From: Hyphomicrobiales bacterium
Lineage (GTDB): Bacteria; Pseudomonadota; Alphaproteobacteria; Rhizobiales; Rhizobiaceae
Reading direction: 5' to 3'
Length of the DNA: 64,000 nucleotides
Assembly (NCBI GenBank): GCA_002709005.1
Contig: PAPH01000021.1
Coordinates: 1-64,000, forward strand
Part shown: piece after piece, positions 9,536 to 18,524 of the stretch
How the letters are laid out: the number at the start of each line of letters is the position of its first letter
How positions within the stretch are numbered: the first letter of the stretch is position 1
Made by a program: the position numbers and the translations under genes
The notes under the pieces: generated by a model
The model's database searches: none
The model's input: the letters and a program-made list of their open reading frames with translations, nothing else
What the model was told of the DNA's origin: nothing

Positions 9536-10219
9536 GTGCCGTCGAGACGTCTTTTCATAGCCGCCATCGCCGCCTTTTCGATTGCCGGAACTGCCGCAAA
9601 CGCATTGCCGCTCAGCCATGCGCCGAGCGTCGAGAAGCAGAACCGCCTGCCTGTCGTCGAGGTGGCTTCGAAAAAGCCGAAGCCGGAATTCATGCGCAAG
9701 AAGGTCCGGCTTGAAACCAACGAGGCGCCCGGCACCATCATCATCAACACCAACACGAAATATCTCTATTTCGTCGAAGGCCGGAACAAGGCAACCCGCT
9801 ACGGCGTGGGCGTCGGCCGCGACGGCTTCGGCTGGGGCGGCACGGTGAAGGTCGGACGCAAGGCCGAATGGCCGGACTGGCGTCCGCCGGCGACGATGAT
9901 CCGCCGCGAGGCCGCCAAGGGCCGCAAGATTCCGCACTACGTCAAGGGCGGCATCAACAACCCGCTCGGCGCGCGTGCCATGTATCTCTACAAGGGCGGT
10001 CGCGACACCATCTACCGCATCCACGGCACCAACCAGCCCTGGACGATCGGGCTGAACATGTCGTCGGGCTGCATCCGGATGATGAACAAGGACGTCGAAC
10101 ATCTCTATTCCCGCGCGCCCGTAGGTACCAAGGTGATTGTCGTCGGACCCGGCCAGAGCGCGGACAAATACTACCGCGATCGAGGCTTCGATTTCTTCGG
10201 CACCATTTTCGGCGGCTGA
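9536..10219 (+). CDS. Exported L,D-transpeptidase (YkuD), second copy
   Basis: A 227-residue paralogue of the gene just upstream. It starts with GTG at 9536, which has GGAG ten bases before it, giving a signal peptide MPSRRLFIAAIAAFSIAGTAANA. The linker is much shorter than in its neighbour. The YkuD domain runs from PGTIIINTNTKYLYFV to KVIVVGPGQ with the catalytic HGTNQPWTIG and SSGCIRMMN. The C-terminal tail ends in a glycine-rich FFGTIFGG. The close identity around the active site shows recent duplication of the domain within the alphaproteobacterial family; a rhizobial cell typically has many such enzymes. Confidence 0.94.
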   Translation: MPSRRLFIAAIAAFSIAGTAANALPLSHAPSVEKQNRLPVVEVASKKPKPEFMRKKVRLETNEAPGTIIINTNTKYLYFVEGRNKATRYGVGVGRDGFGWGGTVKVGRKAEWPDWRPPATMIRREAAKGRKIPHYVKGGINNPLGARAMYLYKGGRDTIYRIHGTNQPWTIGLNMSSGCIRMMNKDVEHLYSRAPVGTKVIVVGPGQSADKYYRDRGFDFFGTIFGG

Positions 10220-10244
10220 TCCCGCGCAACCGGGAATAGGGGAA

Positions 10245-10268
10245 GGGGCGCCCGCAGCGCCCCTTTTT
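10245..10268. terminator. Terminator between L,D-transpeptidase and glcF
   Basis: GGGGCGC and GCGCCCC pair around CCGCA, followed by five T residues on the plus strand. It lies between converging genes. Confidence 0.85.
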
Positions 10269-10276
10269 CTTTGCCT

Positions 10277-11614
10277 CTATTCGGCGGCCTCGACCGCCAT
10301 CTCGCGCAGTTGCGGCTCGATGCCTTCGAGCTGTTTCGGCTTCGGTCCGCCATGGGCCCAATCCAGCAGCTCGACCGTGTGAACCACCGGTATGCCGGTT
10401 CCGCTGCCGATCTGGGTGATGCAGCCGATATTTCCGGCGGCAATTGCCTGCGGCTTCGTGCGCTCGATGTTTCGGACCTTGCGGTCGCGCAGTTTGGCGG
10501 AAATCTCTGGCTGCATGATGTTATAGGTGCCGGCGGAACCGCAGCAGAGGTGCCCCTCAGCCGGCTCCCGCACGGAAAAGCCTGCCGCCCTGAGCAGCGC
10601 CTTGGGCTGCACGGTCACCTTCTGGCCGTGCTGCAGCGAACAGGCCGCGTGATAGGCGATCGTCAGCTTGCCGATATCGGCCGGCTCGGGAAGTTCGATC
10701 GTGCCGAGATATTCGGTGATGTCCTTGGCCAGAGCCGAGACCTTCGCCGCCTTGCCGGCATAATCGGGATCGAGCCGCAGCATGTGGCCGTAATCCTTGA
10801 TCGTGGTGCCGCAGCCGGATGTGGTGATCAGGATCGCGTCCAGTCCGCCATTGTCGATGAGCTTCGTCCAGGCGTCGATGTTGCGCCGGGCGGCGGCAAG
10901 GGAATCGTGTTCCCGGCCCATATGATGGACCAGCGCGCCGCAACAACCCTCGCCTTCCGGCACCGCGATTTCGATCCCCGCGCGGGCGAGCAGCCGCCGG
11001 GCAGCGGCGTTGATCCCCGGATCGAGCACCGACTGCGCGCATCCGGCGAGAATGGCGACGCGGCCCTTCGGCTTCGTCGCCGGCGCCGGCGGGGTGGAAT
11101 TGTCGGGCTCGGGCACCGATTTCGGCGCGAGGCTCAGCATGGCGACGATCGGCCGCGCCGGCTTGATGGCCCTGAACAGCGGAATGAGCGGACGTCCCAG
11201 CGCCGCCGCCTTCAACGCCAACCGGAAGCGCGGCGGATAGGGCAGGACAAGTGCCAGCATGTTGCGGATCAGCCTGTCGGCAAGCGGACGCCGGTAGGTC
11301 TTTTCGATATGGACGCGGGCATGATCGACGAGATGCATGTAATCGACGCCCGAGGGGCAAGTCGTCACGCAGGCAAGGCACGAGAGACAGCGGTCGATAT
11401 GGGTGACCACCTCCTTGTCGGCGGGGCGGTCGTTCTCCAGCATGTCCTTGATCAGGTAGATGCGGCCGCGCGGACTGTCAAGCTCGTTGCCAAGCGTCAC
11501 ATAGGTGGGACAGGTGGCGGTGCAGAAACCGCAATGAACGCATTTGCGCAGGATCTTCTCGGATTCCGCAACGCCGGGGTCCTGAAGCTGTTCGGGTGTG
11601 AAATTGGTCTGCAT
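10277..11614 (-). CDS. glcF: Glycolate oxidase iron-sulfur subunit (GlcF)
   Basis: The 445-residue electron-transfer subunit of membrane-associated glycolate oxidase, which converts glycolate to glyoxylate. Two 4Fe-4S clusters are visible near the N-terminus (CVHCGFCTATCP and CLSCLACVTTCPSG), followed by two CCG domains with CCGALVHHMG and CCGSAGTYNI. Start ATG 11614 is chosen because it opens the family N-terminus; the long open frame upstream overlaps glcE. It is the third gene of glcD-glcE-glcF, 49 bp after glcE, and ends before a terminator. Confidence 0.96.
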   Translation of the reverse strand: MQTNFTPEQLQDPGVAESEKILRKCVHCGFCTATCPTYVTLGNELDSPRGRIYLIKDMLENDRPADKEVVTHIDRCLSCLACVTTCPSGVDYMHLVDHARVHIEKTYRRPLADRLIRNMLALVLPYPPRFRLALKAAALGRPLIPLFRAIKPARPIVAMLSLAPKSVPEPDNSTPPAPATKPKGRVAILAGCAQSVLDPGINAAARRLLARAGIEIAVPEGEGCCGALVHHMGREHDSLAAARRNIDAWTKLIDNGGLDAILITTSGCGTTIKDYGHMLRLDPDYAGKAAKVSALAKDITEYLGTIELPEPADIGKLTIAYHAACSLQHGQKVTVQPKALLRAAGFSVREPAEGHLCCGSAGTYNIMQPEISAKLRDRKVRNIERTKPQAIAAGNIGCITQIGSGTGIPVVHTVELLDWAHGGPKPKQLEGIEPQLREMAVEAAE

Positions 11615-11663
11615 GTATGCGTCCTGTGATGCCGGCGGCGCAAGCTGCGCGCGGCGAATTAGA

Positions 11664-12878
11664 TCATCGGGCCGCGACCATTCGGCCGGGATTGAAAATT
11701 CCGGCGGGATCGATCTCCTGCCTGATGCGCCCCGAAAGGGCGGCAATGGCGGCGGGCTGCGGCTCGAACACCGCAACGGCGGCCCGCACCGGTTCCGGCG
11801 CGCGAACGAGCGTGGCATGTCCCCCGCCGAGTTGTGCGATGAAGGCGCGGATGAGCTCGTCGTCCACGTCCTGCTCCATCTGCAGCCAGACGAGACCGCC
11901 CTGCCAGTCGTAATAGGCGTCGACGCCCGTCTTGAGCCTGAGCGCGGCAACCAGTTCATGGCCGAGCGACGGTGCGACGGAAACGCGCCACAGCGGCTTG
12001 GCGTGGTGCTCGGTGAACGGGATGACATCCCGGACCTCGCGCCAGATGATAGCGGTTTCCTCGGCATCGAGCAGCCGGGAATCGCCGTAGGCCGCCATGG
12101 CTTGGGAAAGTTTCTCCTTGCGGACCAGCACCGATTGCGAAAGCCCCTCGAGCCGCAGCAGCGTGGCCGGCTCCCAGCCGAGCGCGCCGCCGAGGAAACG
12201 GTTGACAACGCTTGCCGGCAGATGAGCCGCCGAGGACACCTCGACGGGCAGCGCCATCGCGGCGGCCATGGCAGCCGCCGCTTCCGCGTCGTTGAGTCCC
12301 GAGACGACGAGGGTCGCTGTGGTCTCCGGTTTGGGAAGAACCTTGAATGTGACTTCGCTCAGAACGCCGAGTGTGCCCCATGAGCCCGCCAGCAGCTTGA
12401 CGAGGTCGAGGCCGGTGACGTTCTTCATCACCCGGCCGCCGGACTTGATGATCTCGCCCTTCCCGTTGACGAAGCGGACACCGAGAAGGCTGTCTCGGGC
12501 GGCTCCCGCCGTCAGCCGCCGGGGACCGGAGACGTTGGCGGCGAAGACGCCGCCGATCGTCGGCTCACCGTCCAAGCCGAAGACCGGGCGATGGTCCATC
12601 GGCTCGAAGGTCAGCATCTGGCCGTTGCGGTCGAGTTCCTCCTCGATCACCGAGAGCGGCGTTCCGGCTCTGGCCGACATGACGAGTTCGGCGGGATTGT
12701 AGGCGGTGATGCCGAAATGTCCCGACAGGTCGAGCGTCGCCGCTGCCTGCACCGGGCGCCCCAAAGCGCGCCGGGTGCCGCCGCCGACGATTTCCAGCGG
12801 TGTTCCCGCGGCCGCGGCATCACTGACGAAAACGGCGATTTCCTCCTCCGAGGACGGCCGGGCGATCTCCGAACTCAT
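11664..12878 (-). CDS. glcE: Glycolate oxidase FAD-binding subunit (GlcE)
   Basis: A 404-residue second flavin-type subunit of glycolate oxidase. It carries an FAD_binding_4 (PCMH) domain: TPLEIVGGGTRRALGR near residues 26-41, EPTIGGVFAANVSGPRR near 105-120, and the GGRVMKNVTGLDLVKLLAGS segment near 148-167. The start at 12878 overlaps the glcD stop as ATGA, which fixes it against an in-frame ATG 51 bp upstream and suggests coupled translation. GlcE and GlcD together form the flavoprotein core that passes electrons to GlcF. Confidence 0.95.
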   Translation of the reverse strand: MSSEIARPSSEEEIAVFVSDAAAAGTPLEIVGGGTRRALGRPVQAAATLDLSGHFGITAYNPAELVMSARAGTPLSVIEEELDRNGQMLTFEPMDHRPVFGLDGEPTIGGVFAANVSGPRRLTAGAARDSLLGVRFVNGKGEIIKSGGRVMKNVTGLDLVKLLAGSWGTLGVLSEVTFKVLPKPETTATLVVSGLNDAEAAAAMAAAMALPVEVSSAAHLPASVVNRFLGGALGWEPATLLRLEGLSQSVLVRKEKLSQAMAAYGDSRLLDAEETAIIWREVRDVIPFTEHHAKPLWRVSVAPSLGHELVAALRLKTGVDAYYDWQGGLVWLQMEQDVDDELIRAFIAQLGGGHATLVRAPEPVRAAVAVFEPQPAAIAALSGRIRQEIDPAGIFNPGRMVAAR

Positions 12879-14314
12879 TTGCCGGGCCGTCCTTCCAGCG
12901 GAAAAACCTTTGACGGATTGAAAATCCACTTCGGATCGAAGGCCGACCGTACCCGCATTTGCTGCTGAAGATCAGCCGGCGCGTATTGATGGGTCATCAG
13001 ATCGCGCTTCTCCACGCCCACGCCGTGCTCGCCGGTCAGGCAGCCGCCGGCGTCGACGCAGAGCTTGAGAATGTCGTTGCCCGCCAGTTCCGCCTTGTGC
13101 GCCTCGTCGGGATCATTGGCGTTGAAGAGGATGAGCGGATGCATGTTGCCGTCGCCGGCGTGAAAGACGTTGGCGACCCGCAGTCCGTATTTCGCCACGA
13201 TCACACTCGTCTCCTTGAGCACATGCGAGAGCTGGCCGAGCGGAACCGTGCCGTCCATGCAGATATAGTCGGCGATGCGACCGGTGGCGCCGAAGGCGGA
13301 CTTGCGGCCCTTCCAGATCAGGGCCGCTTCGGTTGCCGACTGGGATTCCTTGATCGTGGTCACGCCATGGCGCTTGGCGATATCGATGATACGGGCAAGC
13401 ATCGCATCCATTTCCTCGTCCGAGCCCTCGACCTCGACGATCAGCAGCGCATCGACATCCATCGGGTAGCCGGCCTGGGCAAAGGCCTCGCAGATCTCGA
13501 TCGCCGGCTTGTCCATGAACTCGATGGCGACCGGGATGATGCCCGAACCGATGACTTCGGAGACGCAGGCGCCGGCGGCTTCCGAGGTCGGGAAGCCGAA
13601 GAGAACCGGCCGCGCCCCCTCGGGCTTGGCGAGAAGCCGGACCGTTGCCTCGGTGATGATCCCGAGCTGGCCTTCCGAGCCGCAGACAAGCCCGAGCAGA
13701 TCGTAGCCCGGCGAATCGAGCGCCTTGCCACCTATCTCGACGATCGAGCCGTCGAACAGCACCATGCGCGCGCCCAGAAGATTGTTCGTTGTCACCCCGT
13801 ATTTAAGGCAGTGCGCGCCGCCCGAATTCATGCCGATATTGCCGCCGATGGTGCAGGCGAGCTGGGAGGACGGATCGGGGGCATAGAAGAAGCCGTCGGC
13901 ATCGACGGCCTGCGAAATCGAGATGTTGGTCACGCCCGACTGCACCACCGCGCATCGGTTCGGCAGATCGACCTCGATGATGCGGTTGAGCCGTGAGAGG
14001 CCGATGACGACCGCGTCCTCCTGCGGGATCGCTCCGCCCGACAGGGAGGTGCCGGCCCCACGCGGGATGACCGGAATACCCTCGCGATGACAATATTTGA
14101 CGACGGCCGCCACCTGTTCGGTGGTTTCCGGCAGCGCCACGGCCAGCGGCAGGCGCCGATAGGAAACGAAGGCGTCGGTCTCGAAGGGAACGAGTTCACG
14201 GGCCTCGGTAATCAGCGCATCCTCGCGCAGCAGATCGGCAATGTCGGCGAGGATCGCCCCGCGCCGGCCCAGAATGGCCTGATCTGGCTCGAGAAACGCA
14301 ATCATCTCGCTCAT
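12875..14314 (-). CDS. glcD: Glycolate oxidase catalytic FAD subunit (GlcD)
   Basis: The 479-residue flavoprotein is the catalytic subunit of glycolate oxidase and belongs to the FAD-linked lactate/glycolate oxidase family. The PCMH domain shows IPVIPRGAGTSLSGGAIP near residues 75-92 and TIGGNIGMNSGGAHCLKYG near 131-149; the C-terminal FAD-oxidase domain has NVFHAGDGNMHPLILFN and the terminal GEHGVGVEKRDLM. It heads the glcDEF operon and is divergent from a LysR gene. Its products would feed glyoxylate metabolism. Confidence 0.96.
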   Translation of the reverse strand: MSEMIAFLEPDQAILGRRGAILADIADLLREDALITEARELVPFETDAFVSYRRLPLAVALPETTEQVAAVVKYCHREGIPVIPRGAGTSLSGGAIPQEDAVVIGLSRLNRIIEVDLPNRCAVVQSGVTNISISQAVDADGFFYAPDPSSQLACTIGGNIGMNSGGAHCLKYGVTTNNLLGARMVLFDGSIVEIGGKALDSPGYDLLGLVCGSEGQLGIITEATVRLLAKPEGARPVLFGFPTSEAAGACVSEVIGSGIIPVAIEFMDKPAIEICEAFAQAGYPMDVDALLIVEVEGSDEEMDAMLARIIDIAKRHGVTTIKESQSATEAALIWKGRKSAFGATGRIADYICMDGTVPLGQLSHVLKETSVIVAKYGLRVANVFHAGDGNMHPLILFNANDPDEAHKAELAGNDILKLCVDAGGCLTGEHGVGVEKRDLMTHQYAPADLQQQMRVRSAFDPKWIFNPSKVFPLEGRPGK

Positions 14315-14355
14315 GGCGCTATTCTCCCGCGTTGACGCAACAAGTGAGAGGCAAT

Positions 14356-14374
14356 TGGTATATTTTTATGACCA
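14356..14374. promoter_or_regulatory. Putative LysR box between glcD and LysR gene
   Basis: TGGT and ACCA form an inverted repeat around exactly 11 AT-rich bases, which gives the T-N11-A arrangement typical of LysR-type binding sites. It lies in the 163-bp divergent region, 42 bp from the glcD start, in the right place to control glcDEF and the regulator itself. Inferred from pattern only. Confidence 0.45.
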
Positions 14375-14477
14375 CTCTTGCAACATCTGCCCGTCACATC
14401 CAATACCGCCAGTTGCTGGAACTGGCCGGCAGGCATGCTAACCATATCAAAACGGCGCTGGAAACGGGAGAAGCGGA

Positions 14478-15374
14478 TTGGGGAAACTCGAGGACATGGA
14501 AGTTTTTGCCAGAGTGGTCGCCAGCGGATCACTCTCCTCGGCGGGCCGCGAGCTGGGCCTCTCCCCGGCAGGCGTGTCGAAACGGCTGCGGCGGCTGGAG
14601 GAAACACTGGGGACGCGGCTTCTTCAGCGGACCACCCGGCAGATCTCCCTGACCGAGACCGGTCAGGCCTATTTCGAGCGGATCGGCCCGCTGATCACCG
14701 GCATCGAGGAAGCCGAGAATTTCGTCACGCGCCGCTCGGATACGGTTCGCGGCACGCTCAAGGTCTCCGCGCCGACTTCGTTCGGGCGGATGCATGTGGC
14801 GCCCCACATCAACGATTTTATGCGGCAATATCCCGATCTGGCGATCAATCTGCAGCTCAGCGACGCCTTCGTCGACATCGTCGGTGAGGGCTTCGACCTC
14901 TCGATCCGCATCGGCGAATTGACCGATTCCAGCCTTGTCGGCCGCAAACTTGCGCCCGTCCGCCGCGTTCTCTGCGCCGCGCCCTCCTACATCGAGAGCC
15001 GCGACATGCTGCAAACACTTGCCGACCTCGCGGCCCATCTCTGCCTGCCGCCGCACAACAACGACACCTGGAAACTCGAAGGACCGGAAGGCCCGATCAC
15101 CTATCGGCCTGACGGTCCGCTGAAGACCAATTCCAGCGAAGTGATCCGCGAGGCGGTGATAGGCGGGGCCGGCATCGCGCTGCGCTCGACCTGGGATATC
15201 GGCCCGGAACTGGAAGCCGGCAAACTCGTCCAGGTCCTGCCGGACTACGAGGGCAGCCGGAATATCGGCATCTACGCGCTCTATGCCAGCCGGCAGTTTC
15301 TGCCAGCGAAAATCCGCGTTTTCATCGATTTTCTGGTGGAACTCTACGAACCGATGTTCGGGGAAAGCACGTGA
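14478..15374 (+). CDS. LysR-family regulator, probable controller of glcDEF
   Basis: A LysR-type regulator of 298 residues from a TTG at 14478 (GGGAG seven bases upstream) or 292 from ATG 14496. The helix-turn-helix reads MEVFARVVASGSLSSAGREL and LSPAGVSKRLRRLE; the effector domain includes RGTLKVSAPTSFGRMHVAPH and is of the AaeR/CrgA-like subgroup. It is divergent from glcDEF across a T-N11-A dyad and lies 62 bp before a GntR gene. Control of glycolate oxidase is an inference from position; the subgroup often responds to aromatic or hydroxy acids. Confidence 0.9.
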   Translation: MGKLEDMEVFARVVASGSLSSAGRELGLSPAGVSKRLRRLEETLGTRLLQRTTRQISLTETGQAYFERIGPLITGIEEAENFVTRRSDTVRGTLKVSAPTSFGRMHVAPHINDFMRQYPDLAINLQLSDAFVDIVGEGFDLSIRIGELTDSSLVGRKLAPVRRVLCAAPSYIESRDMLQTLADLAAHLCLPPHNNDTWKLEGPEGPITYRPDGPLKTNSSEVIREAVIGGAGIALRSTWDIGPELEAGKLVQVLPDYEGSRNIGIYALYASRQFLPAKIRVFIDFLVELYEPMFGEST

Positions 15375-15436
15375 GTGGACAATATTGTTGACCACAGAGC
15401 CTCGCCGTTGCTAGTTTCGCGATCTGGAGAAGGCGC

Positions 15437-16264
15437 ATGAGCGAGAACATTTTCGATCGGATCGATCACGGTCGCACGGCGGACGAAGTGGTCTTTCAGA
15501 TCGAGGTCCTGGTTTTGGAAGGCGTGTTGCGGGTCGGCGACCGGTTGCCGGGCGAGCGTGAACTGGCGCGCCAGTTCGACGTTTCCCGCCCGATCCTGCG
15601 CGAGGCTTTGAAGGAACTGGAGAACCGCGGCCTTCTGGTGACCCGGCACGGCGGCGGCACCTTCGTGGCAGACGTGATCGGCCAGGTCTTCACCCGTCCG
15701 GTGATGGAACTCATCGCCCGCCACGGCAAGGCGACGCAGGATTATCTCGAATACCGCCGTGAGGTCGAAGGCACCGCCGCGGAATTCGCCGCGCTGCGCG
15801 CGACCGAGGACGACAAGGCGCTTCTGACCCGGATCATCGAATCGATGAAGGCTGCCCACGAGAAGGACGACTTCGCCGAGGAAGCGGCAATCGACGTGGA
15901 ATTCCACAATGCGGTGGGCGAATGCGCGCACAACATCATCCTGCTGCACACGCTGCGCTCGTGCTACCGGCTTTTGTCCGAGGGCGTCTTCTACAACCGC
16001 GCCATGATCTACAATCTGAGCGGGGCCCGCGAAAAGTTGCTCACCCAGCATGTTGCGATGTACGAAGCGGTGATGGCGCACGATCCCGTCGCCGCCAAGG
16101 CAGCCGCCCGCGCGCACATGGACTTCGTCGTGGGCGCGATGGCCGAGGCCAGGCGCACCGGCGAATGGGAGCGCGTTTCCCGGCTGCGCCTGCAGCAACG
16201 ACTGCCGACGCTCGGCTCGGCGGGCCGAACGAGAAAAACAAGACCGTCGGAGGCGGCTCAGTGA
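15437..16264 (+). CDS. FadR-type GntR regulator of lut operon
   Basis: A 275-residue GntR-family regulator. The N-terminal winged helix shows LRVGDRLPGERELARQF and SRPILREALKELENRGL near residues 31-65; the C-terminal FCD all-helical ligand domain carries conserved His residues (DVEFHNAVGECAHN and QHVAMYEAV). FCD regulators of this kind (LldR, GlcC, PdhR) sense lactate, glycolate or pyruvate. Its stop overlaps the lutA GTG start, so it is the first gene of the lut operon and very likely its lactate-responsive regulator. ATG 15437 is preceded by GGAGAAGG. Confidence 0.93.
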   Translation: MSENIFDRIDHGRTADEVVFQIEVLVLEGVLRVGDRLPGERELARQFDVSRPILREALKELENRGLLVTRHGGGTFVADVIGQVFTRPVMELIARHGKATQDYLEYRREVEGTAAEFAALRATEDDKALLTRIIESMKAAHEKDDFAEEAAIDVEFHNAVGECAHNIILLHTLRSCYRLLSEGVFYNRAMIYNLSGAREKLLTQHVAMYEAVMAHDPVAAKAAARAHMDFVVGAMAEARRTGEWERVSRLRLQQRLPTLGSAGRTRKTRPSEAAQ

Positions 16265-17067
16265 ATCAATCCAATACCCCCACCTCCGGCGTCTCCGTCG
16301 ATTCGGAGAGGCGCCCGCGTGTCGCCCTGTTCGTGACCTGCCTGGTGGACCTGTTTCGCCCCTCGGTGGGTTTCGCGGCGGTCAAGCTGATCGAGGATGC
16401 GGGCTGCGAGGTGCACGTGCCGGCGGCCCAGACCTGCTGCGGCCAGCCGGCCTACAATTCCGGCGACAAGGCCGATACCCGCGAGATCGCCGAACAGGTA
16501 ATCGAGGCTTTCGAGGGCTTCGATTTCATCGTCGCGCCGTCGGGATCATGCGGAGCGATGCTCAAGAAGCACTACCCGGAACTCTTTGCCGGCGACCCCG
16601 CCTGGGAAGGGCGCGCGAACGCCTTCTCCGAGAAGTGCCACGAGCTCGTCTCCTTCCTCACCGACGTGATGATGGTGCGCGACACGGGCGCAGCGCTATC
16701 GGCTGAAGTGACCTATCACGATTCATGCTCCGGCCTGCGCGAGCTCGGCATCAAGGAGCAGCCGCGCAAACTGCTGGGCGCCGTCGACGGGCTGACCCTC
16801 AGAGAGATGAAGGATCCGGACGTGTGCTGCGGGTTCGGCGGCACGTTCTGCGTCAAGTATCCCGATATTTCCAATTCGATCGTGACCAAGAAGACCGGCA
16901 ATATCGACGCCAGCAAAGCGGATATGCTTCTTGCCGGCGATCTCGGCTGCCTGATGAACATGGCGGGCAAACTCAAGCGCGCCGGTTCGTCCGTCGAGTT
17001 CCGGCGCGTGGCCGAGGTGCTGGCCGGCATGACCGACACACCGCCGATCGCCGGCAGCGGAAAGTAG
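16261..17067 (+). CDS. lutA: Lactate utilization protein A (LutA)
   Basis: A 268-residue CCG-domain protein of the LutABC complex, which oxidises L-lactate to pyruvate with iron-sulfur proteins. Two cysteine-rich motifs are seen: TCCGQPAYNSGD near residue 60 and CCGFGGTFCVKYPDIS near 190, with HDSCSGLRELGI between them. The GTG start overlaps the upstream GntR stop (GTGA), which decides it and implies coupling. A 15-residue polar N-terminal extension precedes the fold. lutB begins 8 bp after the stop. Confidence 0.95.
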   Translation: MNQSNTPTSGVSVDSERRPRVALFVTCLVDLFRPSVGFAAVKLIEDAGCEVHVPAAQTCCGQPAYNSGDKADTREIAEQVIEAFEGFDFIVAPSGSCGAMLKKHYPELFAGDPAWEGRANAFSEKCHELVSFLTDVMMVRDTGAALSAEVTYHDSCSGLRELGIKEQPRKLLGAVDGLTLREMKDPDVCCGFGGTFCVKYPDISNSIVTKKTGNIDASKADMLLAGDLGCLMNMAGKLKRAGSSVEFRRVAEVLAGMTDTPPIAGSGK

Positions 17068-17075
17068 GAACCGCC

Positions 17076-18524
17076 ATGCAACTGACATCGGACCGCTTCA
17101 AACAACAGGCGCAAAAGGCGCTGGTCGACGCCCAGTTGCAGCGCGCCCTGCTCAATGTGGAAAAGGGTTTTATCGGCAAGCGTCAGATGGCGGCGGATGC
17201 GCTTCCCGAGTTCGAAGCGCTGCGCGACAATGCCCGGGACATCAAGAACCATACGCTGGCCCATCTCGATCTCTATCTCGAGGCCTACGAGAAGAAGGTG
17301 ACCGAAGCCGGCGGCATCGTCCACTGGGCGGAAAACGCCGAAGACGCCCGCAGGATCGTTCTCGACATCTGCCGCAAGGCCGGCACGAAGACGGTCAACA
17401 AGGGCAAGTCGATGATCACCGAGGAGATCGACCTCAACGATTATCTCGCCGCCAACGGGATCACACCGGTCGAGACCGATCTCGGTGAATACATCATCCA
17501 GCTCAGAGGGGAGCACCCGAGCCACATCATCGCTCCCGCCGTTCACCTCAACAAGGAGCAGGTGGAGGGCGATTTCCGCCGGGTCCACACGCATCTCGCC
17601 GAGGCACGCGACCTCTCGGAGCCCGCAGCACTTCTGAGCGAGGCCCGCGAGGTTCTCCGCAAGCAGTATTTCGAGGCGAAGGTCGGGATAACCGGCGCGA
17701 ATTTTCTCATCGCCGAGACCGGATCGTCGGTGATCGTTACCAATGAAGGCAACGGCGACCTCACCCAGACGCTCGCCGACGTCCATGTCGTCGTCGCATC
17801 GATCGAGAAGATGGTGCCGACGCTTGAGGATACGGCGCAGATCCTGCGGCTTCTCGCCCGCTCGGCGACCGGCCAGGACATGAGCTGCTACACGACCTAT
17901 TCCACCGGCCCGCGCCGCGAGGGCGATCCGGACGGGCCGAAGGAATATCATGTCGTTCTGCTCGACAATGGCCGCTCGTCGATGCTCGGCACCGAGTATC
18001 AGGAGATGCTGCGCTGCATCCGCTGCGGGGCCTGCATGAACCACTGCCCGGTCTACCAGTCGGTCGGCGGCCACGCCTATGGTTCGGTCTATCCAGGCCC
18101 GATGGGAGCGGTGCTTACACCTTCGCTCAACGGGATCGAGAAGACCGGCCAGTTGCCAAATGCGTCGACCTTCTGCGGACGCTGCGAGGCAGTCTGCCCG
18201 ATGCGCATTCCTCTGCCGAAGATGATGCGGCACTGGCGCGAGCGGGAGTTCGAAAAACACCTCACGCCGGCGACGGCACGCTACGGGCTGAAATTATGGG
18301 CCTTCTTTGCCAAGCGGCCAAAGCTCTACCGGCTCGCCGTCTCCTTTGGCATTCCGGCGCTAAGCGCGCTTGGGGGCACGAAACACCGGTTCCGCGCGCT
18401 GCCTTTCGCAGGCGGCTGGACGCGCCATCGCGACCTCCCCGCTCCCGAGGGAAGGACCTTCCAGCAGCAATGGCAACAGCGCGAAGCGCTCAAGCAGAAT
18501 GTCGATCAGAAGAGGGCTGCCTGA
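17076..18524 (+). CDS. lutB: Lactate utilization protein B (LutB)
   Basis: A 482-residue iron-sulfur protein. The N-terminal LUD domain (residues about 60-300) precedes two 4Fe-4S motifs, CIRCGACMNHCPVYQSVGG near residue 312 and CGRCEAVCPMRIPLPKMM near 368, and a C-terminal LutB_C tail. It passes electrons from lactate oxidation together with LutA and LutC. ATG 17076 lies 8 bp after lutA, with GGAA upstream. Its stop overlaps the lutC start (TGATG). Confidence 0.95.
   Translation: MQLTSDRFKQQAQKALVDAQLQRALLNVEKGFIGKRQMAADALPEFEALRDNARDIKNHTLAHLDLYLEAYEKKVTEAGGIVHWAENAEDARRIVLDICRKAGTKTVNKGKSMITEEIDLNDYLAANGITPVETDLGEYIIQLRGEHPSHIIAPAVHLNKEQVEGDFRRVHTHLAEARDLSEPAALLSEAREVLRKQYFEAKVGITGANFLIAETGSSVIVTNEGNGDLTQTLADVHVVVASIEKMVPTLEDTAQILRLLARSATGQDMSCYTTYSTGPRREGDPDGPKEYHVVLLDNGRSSMLGTEYQEMLRCIRCGACMNHCPVYQSVGGHAYGSVYPGPMGAVLTPSLNGIEKTGQLPNASTFCGRCEAVCPMRIPLPKMMRHWREREFEKHLTPATARYGLKLWAFFAKRPKLYRLAVSFGIPALSALGGTKHRFRALPFAGGWTRHRDLPAPEGRTFQQQWQQREALKQNVDQKRAA

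Noticed and set aside
15375-15395. Palindrome ACAATATTGT with GTGG/CCAC arms before the GntR gene
   Set aside because: The inner and outer arms are not centred on the same point, so I do not call an operator although the site is in a suitable place.
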